This document shows positions 45,240 to 53,886 of a stretch of 64,000 bases of DNA, in pieces. The DNA is from Flagellimonas sp. S3867 (GTDB taxonomy: Bacteria; Bacteroidota; Bacteroidia; Flavobacteriales; Flavobacteriaceae). Position 1 is the stretch's first letter; the number at the start of each line of letters is the position of its first letter. The position numbers and the translations under genes were made by a program. The stretch covers positions 1,169,287 through 1,233,286 of the forward strand of contig NZ_JACVMN010000002.1 of assembly GCF_014698935.1 (NCBI RefSeq), given 5' to 3'. Under the pieces are notes generated by a model. The model made no database searches. It was not told the DNA's origin and saw only the letters and a program-made list of their open reading frames with translations.

Positions 45240-46646
45240 ATGGGAAAATCATTTATACATAAGGATTTTTTATTGCAAAATAACTTTGCGGAAGAACTCT
45301 ATCATAACTATGCCAAAGAACTACCTATAATAGATTATCACTGCCATCTTTCACCAAAAGACATTGCAACCGATCGTGTTTTCAGCAATATTACTGAAGC
45401 ATGGATTGAAGGAGATCATTATAAATGGAGAGCGATGCGAACCGTTGGTGTCCAAGAGAAATTTATTACTGGAACCGCTTCGGACGAAGAGAAATTCCAA
45501 GCTTGGGCCAGAACGGTTCCACAAACAATCAGAAATCCATTGTACCACTGGACCCACTTAGAACTGGCCCGATATTTTGATGTATTCGACCTATTGAATG
45601 AAAATAACGCGCAAGAGGTATATGATTTGACCAGCAAACAATTAAGATCAAGAAGTTTTTCATGCAGGTCATTGCTTTCCAAAATGAAAGTGGAAGTGGT
45701 TTGCACCACAGAAGACCCCACAGATACATTGGAGCACCATCAAAAAATGGCATCCGAAGGAACTGATTTACTAATGGGGACATCTTTTAGACCTGATAAA
45801 GCCATACTGATAGGCTCCGAGGATTACAATGCGTACATAGATTCGTTGGCCGAAGTGGCTGACGTGCAAATAAACTCATATGATGATTTGTGTGAGGCGT
45901 TGGCTAAACGAATTGCTTATTTTGATGCAAATGGCTGCGCTTTATCAGATCATGGTTTGGAAAACATTCCTTTCGAACCTACAACATCAACTCAGGTTTC
46001 GAACGTTTTTGCAAAAAAAAGAAGCGGAAAACAGCTTGATCAAAAAGAAGTCAAGCAATTTGAGACCTCACTGTTGTTGTTCCTTTGCGAAACCTATAAC
46101 GAATATGGATGGGTGCAACAATTTCATTTAGGCCCTTTGCGAAACAACAATACGCGAATGTTGAAGACCTTGGGTCCCGACACGGGTTGGGATTCCATCG
46201 GTGATTTTTCACAAGCTAGAAACCTATCCCGTTTTTTGGATGCGTTGGATTCAAAAAACAAATTGACCAAGACTATTTTATACAATTCCAATCCAGCGGA
46301 TAACGAGGTCTTTGCAGCCATGACAGGCAATTTTAATGATGGCTCCGTCAAAGGGAAGGTACAATACGGTTCTGGATGGTGGTTTTTGGATCAGAAAGAT
46401 GGCATCACCCAACAGTTGAATGCCTTGTCCAATGCAGGACTGATTAGCTGTTTTGTTGGAATGCTGACTGACTCACGTAGCTTTTTGTCATTTCCACGGC
46501 ATGAATATTTTAGGCGTGTACTGTGTAATCTATTCGGGGAAGAAATAAAAAATGGTGAATTGCCCAATGATATGGATCTGATCGGCAAGACCATTCGAGA
46601 TATTTGTTACTTTAACGCAAAGGAATATTTCGACTTTAAAAACTGA
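45240..46646 (+). CDS. uxaC: Uronate isomerase
   Basis: This 468-aa protein matches the family length (about 470) and shows IIDYHCHLSPKDIATDR with the metal-binding HCH, FHLGPLRNNN and the C-terminal MLTDSRSFLSFPRHEYFRR. It isomerises D-glucuronate to D-fructuronate (and galacturonate to tagaturonate) in the cytoplasm. It joins MIOX to the fructuronate reductase and UxuA in the same operon. KdgK follows after 6 bases. Confidence 0.96.
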   Translation: MGKSFIHKDFLLQNNFAEELYHNYAKELPIIDYHCHLSPKDIATDRVFSNITEAWIEGDHYKWRAMRTVGVQEKFITGTASDEEKFQAWARTVPQTIRNPLYHWTHLELARYFDVFDLLNENNAQEVYDLTSKQLRSRSFSCRSLLSKMKVEVVCTTEDPTDTLEHHQKMASEGTDLLMGTSFRPDKAILIGSEDYNAYIDSLAEVADVQINSYDDLCEALAKRIAYFDANGCALSDHGLENIPFEPTTSTQVSNVFAKKRSGKQLDQKEVKQFETSLLLFLCETYNEYGWVQQFHLGPLRNNNTRMLKTLGPDTGWDSIGDFSQARNLSRFLDALDSKNKLTKTILYNSNPADNEVFAAMTGNFNDGSVKGKVQYGSGWWFLDQKDGITQQLNALSNAGLISCFVGMLTDSRSFLSFPRHEYFRRVLCNLFGEEIKNGELPNDMDLIGKTIRDICYFNAKEYFDFKN

Positions 46647-46652
46647 TAAAAA

Positions 46653-47693
46653 ATGAAAAAAGTAGTCACCTTCGGTGAAATTATGTTGCGATTATCCCCT
46701 CCAGGATTCTTAAGATTCTCTCAGGCCAGCCAATTCGATGTTGTATATGGAGGAGGGGAATCCAATGTGGCCGTTTCTTTGGCCAATTATGGCATCCCTG
46801 TTGATTTTGTTACCCGATTACCCAAAAATGATTTGGGAGAATGCGCAAAAATGGAAATGCGCAAACGTGGGGTCAACACAGACAATATTATTTATGGTGG
46901 CGACAGGTTGGGAATCTATTTTCTGGAGACCGGAGCCGTTAGCCGAGGTAGCAAAGTAGTGTACGATAGGGCGCATTCTGCAATAGCAGAAATAGAACCC
47001 GGAATGATTGATTGGGAAAAGGTGTTCAGCGGAGCGCAGTGGTTTCATTGGACGGGAATTACCCCTGCAATTTCTCAAGGTGCTGCCGATGCCTGTCTCG
47101 AAGCTGTAAAAACGGCAAAAAAAATGGGAATTACTATTTCCACTGACCTGAATTACCGTAAAAAGCTTTGGAAATATGGTGGTGATCGAGAAAAGATAAT
47201 GACCGAACTTACATCCTATTGCGATATCATTTTGGGCAATGAAGAAGATGCCGAGATGCACTTTGGCATAAAACCAAAAGGATTAGATATTACTACCCAG
47301 GGACATGAGGTAAAAGCTGAAGCCTTTTTGTCGGTATGCAAACAGATGATGGAAAAGTTCCCCAACGCAAAAAAAGTGATTACCACCTTAAGGGGTTCCA
47401 TTTCTGCATCACACAACACATGGGCGGGAGTACTTTATGATGGCAAGAAAATGTACGACACTCGTCAATATCAGATTACGCACATTGTAGACCGCGTAGG
47501 TGGAGGGGATTCCTTTATGGGAGGATTGATCTATGGATTGTTGACTTATCCTGGTGATGATCAAAATGCATTGGATTTTGCAGTGGCTGCATCCTGTTTA
47601 AAACATACTATAAAAGGAGATGCAAACTTGGTTACTGTTGAAGAAGTTGAAAAATTAATGGGTGGAGATGCCTCGGGCAGAGTCTCCAGATAA
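46653..47693 (+). CDS. kdgK: 2-keto-3-deoxygluconate kinase (PfkB family)
   Basis: This 346-aa protein has the PfkB N-terminal signature (VVTFGEIMLRLSPPG, YGGGESNVAVSLANYG) and the C-terminal catalytic loop DRVGGGDSFMGGL with the base Asp. It phosphorylates 2-keto-3-deoxygluconate from UxuA to KDPG. KDPG aldolase is encoded 11 bases downstream, confirming the assignment. Confidence 0.93.
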   Translation: MKKVVTFGEIMLRLSPPGFLRFSQASQFDVVYGGGESNVAVSLANYGIPVDFVTRLPKNDLGECAKMEMRKRGVNTDNIIYGGDRLGIYFLETGAVSRGSKVVYDRAHSAIAEIEPGMIDWEKVFSGAQWFHWTGITPAISQGAADACLEAVKTAKKMGITISTDLNYRKKLWKYGGDREKIMTELTSYCDIILGNEEDAEMHFGIKPKGLDITTQGHEVKAEAFLSVCKQMMEKFPNAKKVITTLRGSISASHNTWAGVLYDGKKMYDTRQYQITHIVDRVGGGDSFMGGLIYGLLTYPGDDQNALDFAVAASCLKHTIKGDANLVTVEEVEKLMGGDASGRVSR

Positions 47694-47704
47694 ATAAGAT
47701 AAAA

Positions 47705-48373
47705 ATGGCACAGTTTTCACGATTGGAAGTAGCAAGCGCAATGAAAGAAACAGGGATGGTACCACTATTTTATCATTCCGATGTCTCCGTTGCAAAAAAA
47801 GTGCTCAAAGCATGTTATGACGGAGGGGCAAGGTTGATGGAATTTACAGCGCGCGGGGATTTTGCCTTCGAGATTTTCGGAGAGTTGGTCAAGTATGCAC
47901 ATAGTGAGCTGCAGGGAATGATTTTGGGTGTGGGTTCCATCACCGATGCAGGCGCAGCCTCTTTATATATGCAATTGGGAGCCAATTTTGTGGTTACACC
48001 GGTATTCAGAGAAGATATTGCCAAGGTTTGTAACCGAAGAAAAGTATTGTGGTCGCCGGGTTGTGGTTCACTAACAGAGATTGCACAGGCTGAAGAGTTG
48101 GGATGTGAGATTGTCAAACTTTTTCCTGGTTCAATCTATGGACCTGGATTTGTAAAGGCTGTAAGAGCGCCACAACCTTGGACGAATATTATGCCAACGG
48201 GAGGAGTAAGTACCGATGAAGATAATCTAAAAGCTTGGTTTGATGCTGGGGTAACCTGCGTAGGAATGGGTTCAAAGTTGATTTCAAAAGAGATTATTGC
48301 CAATGAAGATTATAAAGGCCTTCAAAAAAAGGTTAAGGAAACACTTGACCTTATAAAGAAATTGAGGGAATAA
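47705..48373 (+). CDS. kdgA: KDPG aldolase (2-dehydro-3-deoxy-phosphogluconate aldolase)
   Basis: This 222-aa TIM-barrel class I aldolase shows ARLMEFTARGD, GSITDAGAA, WSPGCGSLTEI and the Schiff-base Lys in CEIVKLFPGSIYGP. It cleaves KDPG to pyruvate and glyceraldehyde-3-phosphate, closing the pathway. The TRAP receptor gene starts 1 base after its stop. The Bacteroidota form is sometimes annotated as bifunctional with 4-hydroxy-2-oxoglutarate aldolase. Confidence 0.93.
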   Translation: MAQFSRLEVASAMKETGMVPLFYHSDVSVAKKVLKACYDGGARLMEFTARGDFAFEIFGELVKYAHSELQGMILGVGSITDAGAASLYMQLGANFVVTPVFREDIAKVCNRRKVLWSPGCGSLTEIAQAEELGCEIVKLFPGSIYGPGFVKAVRAPQPWTNIMPTGGVSTDEDNLKAWFDAGVTCVGMGSKLISKEIIANEDYKGLQKKVKETLDLIKKLRE

Positions 48374-48374
48374 G

Positions 48375-49358
48375 ATGATTGAGAAGAAGACTAAATACCT
48401 ATTTCTTATAACTTTTGCGTTCCTTCTATGGGGATGCAAAAACATTGGGACTTCAAAGACCATTAAATTGGCCCATGGTCTGGATGTAAACCATTCTGTG
48501 CATAAGGCTTTGGTAAAAATGGGAGAAGATTTGGTCCAACTTTCTAACGGAAAACTTTCTGTTGAGATATACCCCAACCAACAATTGGGTACCGAACGGC
48601 AAATTATGGAATTGTTGCAGATTGGTAGCTTGGACATGACCAAGGTTTCAGCAGCTACACTTGAAAATTTTGCGCCAAAGACGAAGGTTTTGGGACTTCC
48701 CTATCTCTTTAGAGATAGAGCGCATTCTTTCAAGGTATTTGATGGGCCTATCGGACAGGAACTATTGAATGATGGTAAAAAATATTGGTTAAAAGGCCTT
48801 GGATTTTACGACGCTGGCAGTCGAAGCTTCTACACCAAAGAAAAAATGGTGGAACATCCTGATGATCTAAAAGGACAAAAAATTAGGGTAATGCCCAGTG
48901 TTACCGCCATGGAAATGGTACGAGGTTTTGGCGGTTCGCCCACACCTATTTCATGGGGGGAATTATATACCTCACTACAACAAGGCGTGGTAGATGGAGC
49001 TGAGAACAATCCACCAAGTTTTTATCTATCCAAACACTACGAAATCTGCAAGTATTATTCACTCAATGAACATACTTTTTCTCCGGATGTGGTGATTGTT
49101 GGCACCCAATTTTGGGATAGGCTTACCAAAGAAGAGCAAAACTGGCTTCAACAAGCAGTGGATGCATCGGTTATCTACCAAAGAGAATTATGGGCAGAAG
49201 CCGAGACCGAAGCATTAGATGCCATTCAGAAATCGGGAGTACAAATTATACGACCAGATAAAATTCCTTTTTCTGAACGAACGGACAAATTGTATGCGAA
49301 ATACCAAAGTGACGAAAAACTATATGCCATGATTCAACAAATAAGAGCTGTGAACTGA
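48375..49358 (+). CDS. TRAP transporter substrate-binding lipoprotein (DctP family)
   Basis: This 327-aa protein has a lipoprotein signal (FAFLLWGCKN), so the binding protein is membrane-tethered rather than freely periplasmic. DctP features are LAHGLDVNHSVHKAL, NQQLGTERQIMELLQIGSLDM, the helix region KGQKIRVMPSVTAMEMV with the substrate-carboxylate Arg, and GVVDGAENNPPSF. It probably binds a sugar acid such as glucuronate. The DctQ and DctM membrane subunits follow within 2 bases. Confidence 0.92.
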   Translation: MIEKKTKYLFLITFAFLLWGCKNIGTSKTIKLAHGLDVNHSVHKALVKMGEDLVQLSNGKLSVEIYPNQQLGTERQIMELLQIGSLDMTKVSAATLENFAPKTKVLGLPYLFRDRAHSFKVFDGPIGQELLNDGKKYWLKGLGFYDAGSRSFYTKEKMVEHPDDLKGQKIRVMPSVTAMEMVRGFGGSPTPISWGELYTSLQQGVVDGAENNPPSFYLSKHYEICKYYSLNEHTFSPDVVIVGTQFWDRLTKEEQNWLQQAVDASVIYQRELWAEAETEALDAIQKSGVQIIRPDKIPFSERTDKLYAKYQSDEKLYAMIQQIRAVN

Positions 49359-49360
49359 GA

Positions 49361-49825
49361 ATGGAAATTAGAAAAACAATAGATAAAGTGTTGGGTATCG
49401 CATTGATCATCATTATGTCTGCAATGGTTTTGAATGTGTTATGGCAGGTATTCACACGATTCGTTATTGGCACACCAAGCTCGTTTACCGATGAGCTGGC
49501 TCGCTACCTGATGATTTGGGTGGGAATTCTTGGAGCTGCATATGCGGCTGGCAAGGACATGCATGTGGCCATTGATGTGCTGCCGCAGAAATTCAGTAAG
49601 GAAACTCAGAGAAAATTATCGATTACGGTTAAACTGGTTGTGATATTATTTGCTTTGACAGCAATGATCGTTGGTGGTAGTAGGTTGGTATATGTCACCT
49701 ATGTTTTGGAACAACTATCGCCAGCCCTCCAAATACCATTAGCATACGTTTACTTTGTAATTCCGATAAGTGGGCTGTTGATAGTGTACTACAAGGTTTC
49801 AGATATTTTAAAACCTATGGCCTAA
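49361..49825 (+). CDS. TRAP transporter small membrane subunit (DctQ family)
   Basis: This 154-aa protein has four transmembrane helices and the family motif SFTDELARYLMIWVGILGAAYAAG. It overlaps the large subunit gene as TAATG, so the two are translationally coupled. It works with DctM as the inner-membrane sodium-coupled carrier loaded by the DctP lipoprotein. Confidence 0.92.
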   Translation: MEIRKTIDKVLGIALIIIMSAMVLNVLWQVFTRFVIGTPSSFTDELARYLMIWVGILGAAYAAGKDMHVAIDVLPQKFSKETQRKLSITVKLVVILFALTAMIVGGSRLVYVTYVLEQLSPALQIPLAYVYFVIPISGLLIVYYKVSDILKPMA

Positions 49826-51129
49826 TGGAATACATTCCGGTTTTAGTATTGATAATAAGTTTTCTGGGCTTGCTAGCAATTGGTACACCAGTCGCTTGGA
49901 GCATTGCTGTTTCGGCTTTGTTGACGATGTTGGTGAGCATTCCCTTTTTATCGGCAACAACAACAATCGCACAAAGAATGGGAGCCGGTTTGGACAGTTT
50001 TGCGCTCCTAGCGATTCCTTTTTTCATTCTAGCAGGAAACTTGATGAACAAGGGCGGAATGGCACATAGACTAATCGCTTTTGCCAAAACTTTGGTGGGT
50101 GCACTTCCGGGAGGTCTTGCACTGATCAATATTGTTGCCGCTATGTTGATGGGGGCCATTGCAGGATCAGCTATGGCATCGGCATCAGCTATGGGAAGTA
50201 TCCTGGGACCGGAAATGGAAAAAGAAGGATATTCAAAAGAATTCGGTGCTGCGGTAAACATTACATCAGCAACTACCGGTTTGGTTATTCCGCCTAGCAA
50301 TATCCTAATTGTCTATTCATTGGCAAGTGGAGGTGTTTCCATTGCAGCGCTGTTTCTGGCCGGATACATTCCAGGAATTCTTACCGGACTCTTTTTAATG
50401 ATTGTGGCTTTGATATGGGCAAAAAGAAAAGGGTATGCCAGCAAAACCCAAAAAGGAAGTATTGGGATTTCTGAGATAATAAAGACTTTTATTAGTGCAT
50501 TTCCTAGTTTGTTATTGCTATTTATTGTCATTGGTGGAATCGTCGCGGGCATATTTACAGCCACAGAAGCTTCAGCTATCGCGGTTCTCTATTCCTTGCT
50601 TTTAGGCTTTGTGTATAGAGAAATTTCATTTAAAAACTTACCCAACATCCTATTGGAGTCGTCACTTACCACAGCGATTGTAATGTTGTTGATTGCAGCA
50701 TCTATCAGTATGTCATGGGCTATGTCCTATGAAAATATACCTCAAGCTACTAGTGATGTTTTGTTGGGAATTAGCGACAACAAATTTGTGGTCCTATTGA
50801 TCATCAATGCCATACTGCTTTTTGTGGGAATCTTTATGGATATTACCCCTGCTGTCCTCATATTCACACCAATTTTTTTACCTGTGGTTGCCAAACTCGG
50901 AATAGACCCCGTTCATTTTGGAATCATAATGATTTTGAATCTCTGCATTGGACTATGTACCCCTCCGGTGGGATCTGTACTTTTTGTAGGGGTCGGAGTG
51001 GCAAAAACCTCAATTCAAAAAGTAATAAAACCGTTGTTGCCTTTATTTCTGGCCATGATTGTGGCCTTATTTTTAATAACCTATATCCCACAGCTGACAA
51101 TGTGGTTACCCAATTTATTCGATTTATAA
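49825..51129 (+). CDS. TRAP transporter large membrane subunit (DctM family)
   Basis: This 434-aa protein has about 12 transmembrane helices and the DctM signatures LAIPFFILAGNLMNKGGMAHRLI, AGSAMASASAMGSI, TSATTGLVIPPSNI and LCIGLCTPPVGSVLF. It is the sodium-driven translocation channel. Together with DctP and DctQ it probably imports uronates, complementing the symporter at 43633-45198. The DUF1080 gene follows after 10 bases in the same operon. Confidence 0.95.
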   Translation: MEYIPVLVLIISFLGLLAIGTPVAWSIAVSALLTMLVSIPFLSATTTIAQRMGAGLDSFALLAIPFFILAGNLMNKGGMAHRLIAFAKTLVGALPGGLALINIVAAMLMGAIAGSAMASASAMGSILGPEMEKEGYSKEFGAAVNITSATTGLVIPPSNILIVYSLASGGVSIAALFLAGYIPGILTGLFLMIVALIWAKRKGYASKTQKGSIGISEIIKTFISAFPSLLLLFIVIGGIVAGIFTATEASAIAVLYSLLLGFVYREISFKNLPNILLESSLTTAIVMLLIAASISMSWAMSYENIPQATSDVLLGISDNKFVVLLIINAILLFVGIFMDITPAVLIFTPIFLPVVAKLGIDPVHFGIIMILNLCIGLCTPPVGSVLFVGVGVAKTSIQKVIKPLLPLFLAMIVALFLITYIPQLTMWLPNLFDL

Positions 51130-51139
51130 CGAAAAGAAC

Positions 51140-52540
51140 ATGAATAATTTAAACTGTAGAAAAGTGAAGAATAAACAAAAAGCCCTTTGTAGGGGATCCA
51201 TAATTTTGGTTTTGGCCATTACAGTCGGTTGCAACCAAAAACCAAAGGATAATACCCCATGGGTCTCCATTTTTGATGGAGAAACCCTTAATGGATGGAC
51301 GATAAAAGGAGGTAATGCCGAATACGTAGTGGATGATGAAGCTATAGTGGGCAAAACAGTGCATAACACTCCGAACACGTTCCTGACTTCAGATAAAATG
51401 TATAGTGATTTTATTTTGGATTTGGAGTATTTGGTGGATTCCACGATGAACTCAGGCATACAAATTCGAAGCAATAGTATTCCTGGCTATCATAACGGGC
51501 GCGTACACGGTTATCAAGTGGAGATTGACCCATCTGACCGTGCTTGGAGTGCTGGCATCTATGATGAAGGGCGTAGAGGTTGGTTGAATCCACTGTCCAA
51601 GAATGAAGCTGGTCAAAAAGCATTCAAACAAAATGAATGGAATCACTACCGCATCGAAGCTATCGGCGACACCATTAAAACTTGGATAAATGGGATTCCG
51701 GCGGCCTATCTTATTGATGATGCCACGGTTTCAGGATTTATTGGATTACAGGTGCACAGCATAGGTGAAAAGCAAAAAGCGGGAACCGAGATACGCTGGA
51801 AGAACATCCGAATGCTTACTGAGGATTTGGAAAAGTACAGCATTAAATCACCATTGCAACCCGTAATCACTAAAAACAGACTTACCGAACATGAGGAAAA
51901 AGCTGGTTGGAAAATGCTTTGGGACGGAGAGACAACGCAAGGATGGCGAGGTGCAAAATTGGATCATTTTCCAGAAACAGGATGGAAGGTTGAAAACGGA
52001 GAATTGACCGTTCTCGCTTCTGGGGGTGGAGAATCAGAAGCTGGTGGCGATATCGTTACACAAGATCAATATGACAATTTTGAATTAAAATTGGAATTCA
52101 AGATTACCGAAGGTGCTAACAGTGGAATCAAATATTATGTGAATACCGACTTGAACAAAGGAGCAGGTTCATCCATCGGGCTCGAATTCCAAATTTTGGA
52201 CGATGAGCGCCATCCCGATGCCAAACTGGGCAACCATGAGGGAAGTAGAACGCTTGCATCACTTTATGACCTCATTCAAGCTGACACTACCAAATATGTA
52301 AAACCGATTGGTGAATGGAATACGGCCCATATTATTTCGAACAATAATCATGTGGAACATTGGCTGAATGGAATCAAAGTATTGGAATATGAACGCAAAA
52401 GTGAAGCATATAGAAAATTGGTTTCTGAGAGTAAATATGTGACTTGGCCGAAGTTTGGTGAAGCGGATAAGGGAAACATTTTGTTACAAGATCACGGAGA
52501 TAGAGTAGCGTTCAGAAATATTAAAATCAAACAACTTTAA
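51140..52540 (+). CDS. Tandem DUF1080 lipoprotein (3-keto-glycoside hydrolase/lyase family)
   Basis: This 466-aa protein has a lipoprotein signal (VLAITVGCNQ) and two concanavalin-like DUF1080 domains: about 35-235 (WVSIFDGETLNGWTIKG) and about 255-466 (WKMLWDGETTQGWRGAK). Each carries the SGIQIRS or SGIKYYV strand and an EYQILD-like EFQILDDERHPDA or HGYQVEIDP motif. Some DUF1080 proteins are known to cleave 3-keto-glycosides. The two exported oxidoreductases directly downstream could make the 3-keto group, so the three may form one pathway. Which of the two domains is catalytic is not clear from sequence. Confidence 0.86.
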   Translation: MNNLNCRKVKNKQKALCRGSIILVLAITVGCNQKPKDNTPWVSIFDGETLNGWTIKGGNAEYVVDDEAIVGKTVHNTPNTFLTSDKMYSDFILDLEYLVDSTMNSGIQIRSNSIPGYHNGRVHGYQVEIDPSDRAWSAGIYDEGRRGWLNPLSKNEAGQKAFKQNEWNHYRIEAIGDTIKTWINGIPAAYLIDDATVSGFIGLQVHSIGEKQKAGTEIRWKNIRMLTEDLEKYSIKSPLQPVITKNRLTEHEEKAGWKMLWDGETTQGWRGAKLDHFPETGWKVENGELTVLASGGGESEAGGDIVTQDQYDNFELKLEFKITEGANSGIKYYVNTDLNKGAGSSIGLEFQILDDERHPDAKLGNHEGSRTLASLYDLIQADTTKYVKPIGEWNTAHIISNNNHVEHWLNGIKVLEYERKSEAYRKLVSESKYVTWPKFGEADKGNILLQDHGDRVAFRNIKIKQL

Positions 52541-52551
52541 ACCTAAATATA

Positions 52552-53883
52552 ATGGGTACAAGAAGAAATTTTATCAAAAAAACAACTGCTGGAGCAGCAG
52601 GTTTGACAGTGGGGGGCATACTGATGCCCAATACCGGATATTCCAGCCTTTTAGGAGCAAACGACCGTTTAGGGGTAGCTGTGATTGGAGTGCGAAGTCG
52701 TGCCAAGGCGCATTGTATTGCAATCCATCAAGACCTCAATGCCAAGATTTTATATAGCTGCGATGTAGATGATACCATTATTGAAGAGCACAACACATGG
52801 TGTCAAGAAAACATTGGATATGTACCTAAAGTTGAAAAAGATTTCCGAAAAATTTTGGAGGATAAAGATGTGGATGCGGTTTTTATAGCCACGCCAGAGC
52901 ACTGGCATGCCCCTATGTCCATTATGGCCATGCAGGCGGGAAAACACGTGTATGTTGAAAAACCATGTAGCCACAACCCTCATGAAAACGAATTACTTGT
53001 TGCGGCCCAGAATAAGTATGGCAAAAAAGTGCAGATGGGTAATCAACAACGTTCGGCTAGAACCTCCGCTCAAGCGATTGAGGATATTCGAAATGGAGTT
53101 ATAGGAGAAGTGTACAAAGGAGAGGCTTATTATTCCAATAATAGAGGTTCCATTGGAAAAGGAAATGAGATTAGTATACCCAAAACCTTGGATTGGGATC
53201 TTTGGCAGGGACCGGCACCACGGGAAAATTATCGTGATAATGTCCATCCCTATAATTGGCATTGGTTCCGCACTTGGGGAACAGGGGAGATTCATAACAA
53301 TGGCACCCACGAAATTGACATTTGTCGTTGGGCACTAGGAGTGGATCTACCAGCAACTGTTACTTCTTTTGGAGGAAAATATACGTATAATGATGATTGG
53401 GAATTTGTAGACAATCAACAAGTTACCTATTTCTTTCCAGGAAATAAGTTCATCACTTGGTCCGGGCATAGTAGAGGCATCATGAAGCCAGAACGCCCAG
53501 GCAGGGGAGTGACCATTTACGGAAGCAAAGGGAGTATCGAACTCAGTAGAAATTTTTATAAATTATATGACCTTGCAGGTAATCCGATTAAATTGGAATT
53601 TGAAAAAACCCAAAGTGCCACAACCAACACTCAAGGAATTGGTGGATTGGACGTAGATCACGTGGGTAATTTTTTCAATGCCATTAGAAAAGATGAATCT
53701 TTAAAATCTGATATTAACGATGCCAGCATTTCTACCATGTTGTGCCATTTGGGTAATATGGCCCAAGATGCGGGACACTCTTTGGAAATTGATTCTAAAA
53801 CAGGAAAAGTGCTCAATGACGATGCCGTTATGAAGAAGAATTGGAAAAGGGAATATGCAAAAGGTTGGGAGCCTAAACTATAA
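52552..53883 (+). CDS. Gfo/Idh/MocA-family oxidoreductase with Tat signal (copy 1)
   Basis: This 443-aa protein starts with a twin-arginine signal (TRRNFIKKTTAGAAG). A Rossmann domain follows (AVIGVRSRAKAHC, FIATPEHWHAPMSIMAMQAGKHVYVEKP, the family EKP motif). The C-terminal half is the dimerising beta-sheet domain (GEIHNNGTHEIDICRWAL with catalytic His). Tat export suggests it folds with a tightly held NAD(P) and acts in the periplasm. It probably oxidises or rearranges a glycoside, in series with the DUF1080 protein encoded 11 bases upstream. Inositol dehydrogenase is a less likely alternative because of export. Confidence 0.9.
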   Translation: MGTRRNFIKKTTAGAAGLTVGGILMPNTGYSSLLGANDRLGVAVIGVRSRAKAHCIAIHQDLNAKILYSCDVDDTIIEEHNTWCQENIGYVPKVEKDFRKILEDKDVDAVFIATPEHWHAPMSIMAMQAGKHVYVEKPCSHNPHENELLVAAQNKYGKKVQMGNQQRSARTSAQAIEDIRNGVIGEVYKGEAYYSNNRGSIGKGNEISIPKTLDWDLWQGPAPRENYRDNVHPYNWHWFRTWGTGEIHNNGTHEIDICRWALGVDLPATVTSFGGKYTYNDDWEFVDNQQVTYFFPGNKFITWSGHSRGIMKPERPGRGVTIYGSKGSIELSRNFYKLYDLAGNPIKLEFEKTQSATTNTQGIGGLDVDHVGNFFNAIRKDESLKSDINDASISTMLCHLGNMAQDAGHSLEIDSKTGKVLNDDAVMKKNWKREYAKGWEPKL

Positions 53884-53886
53884 AAA

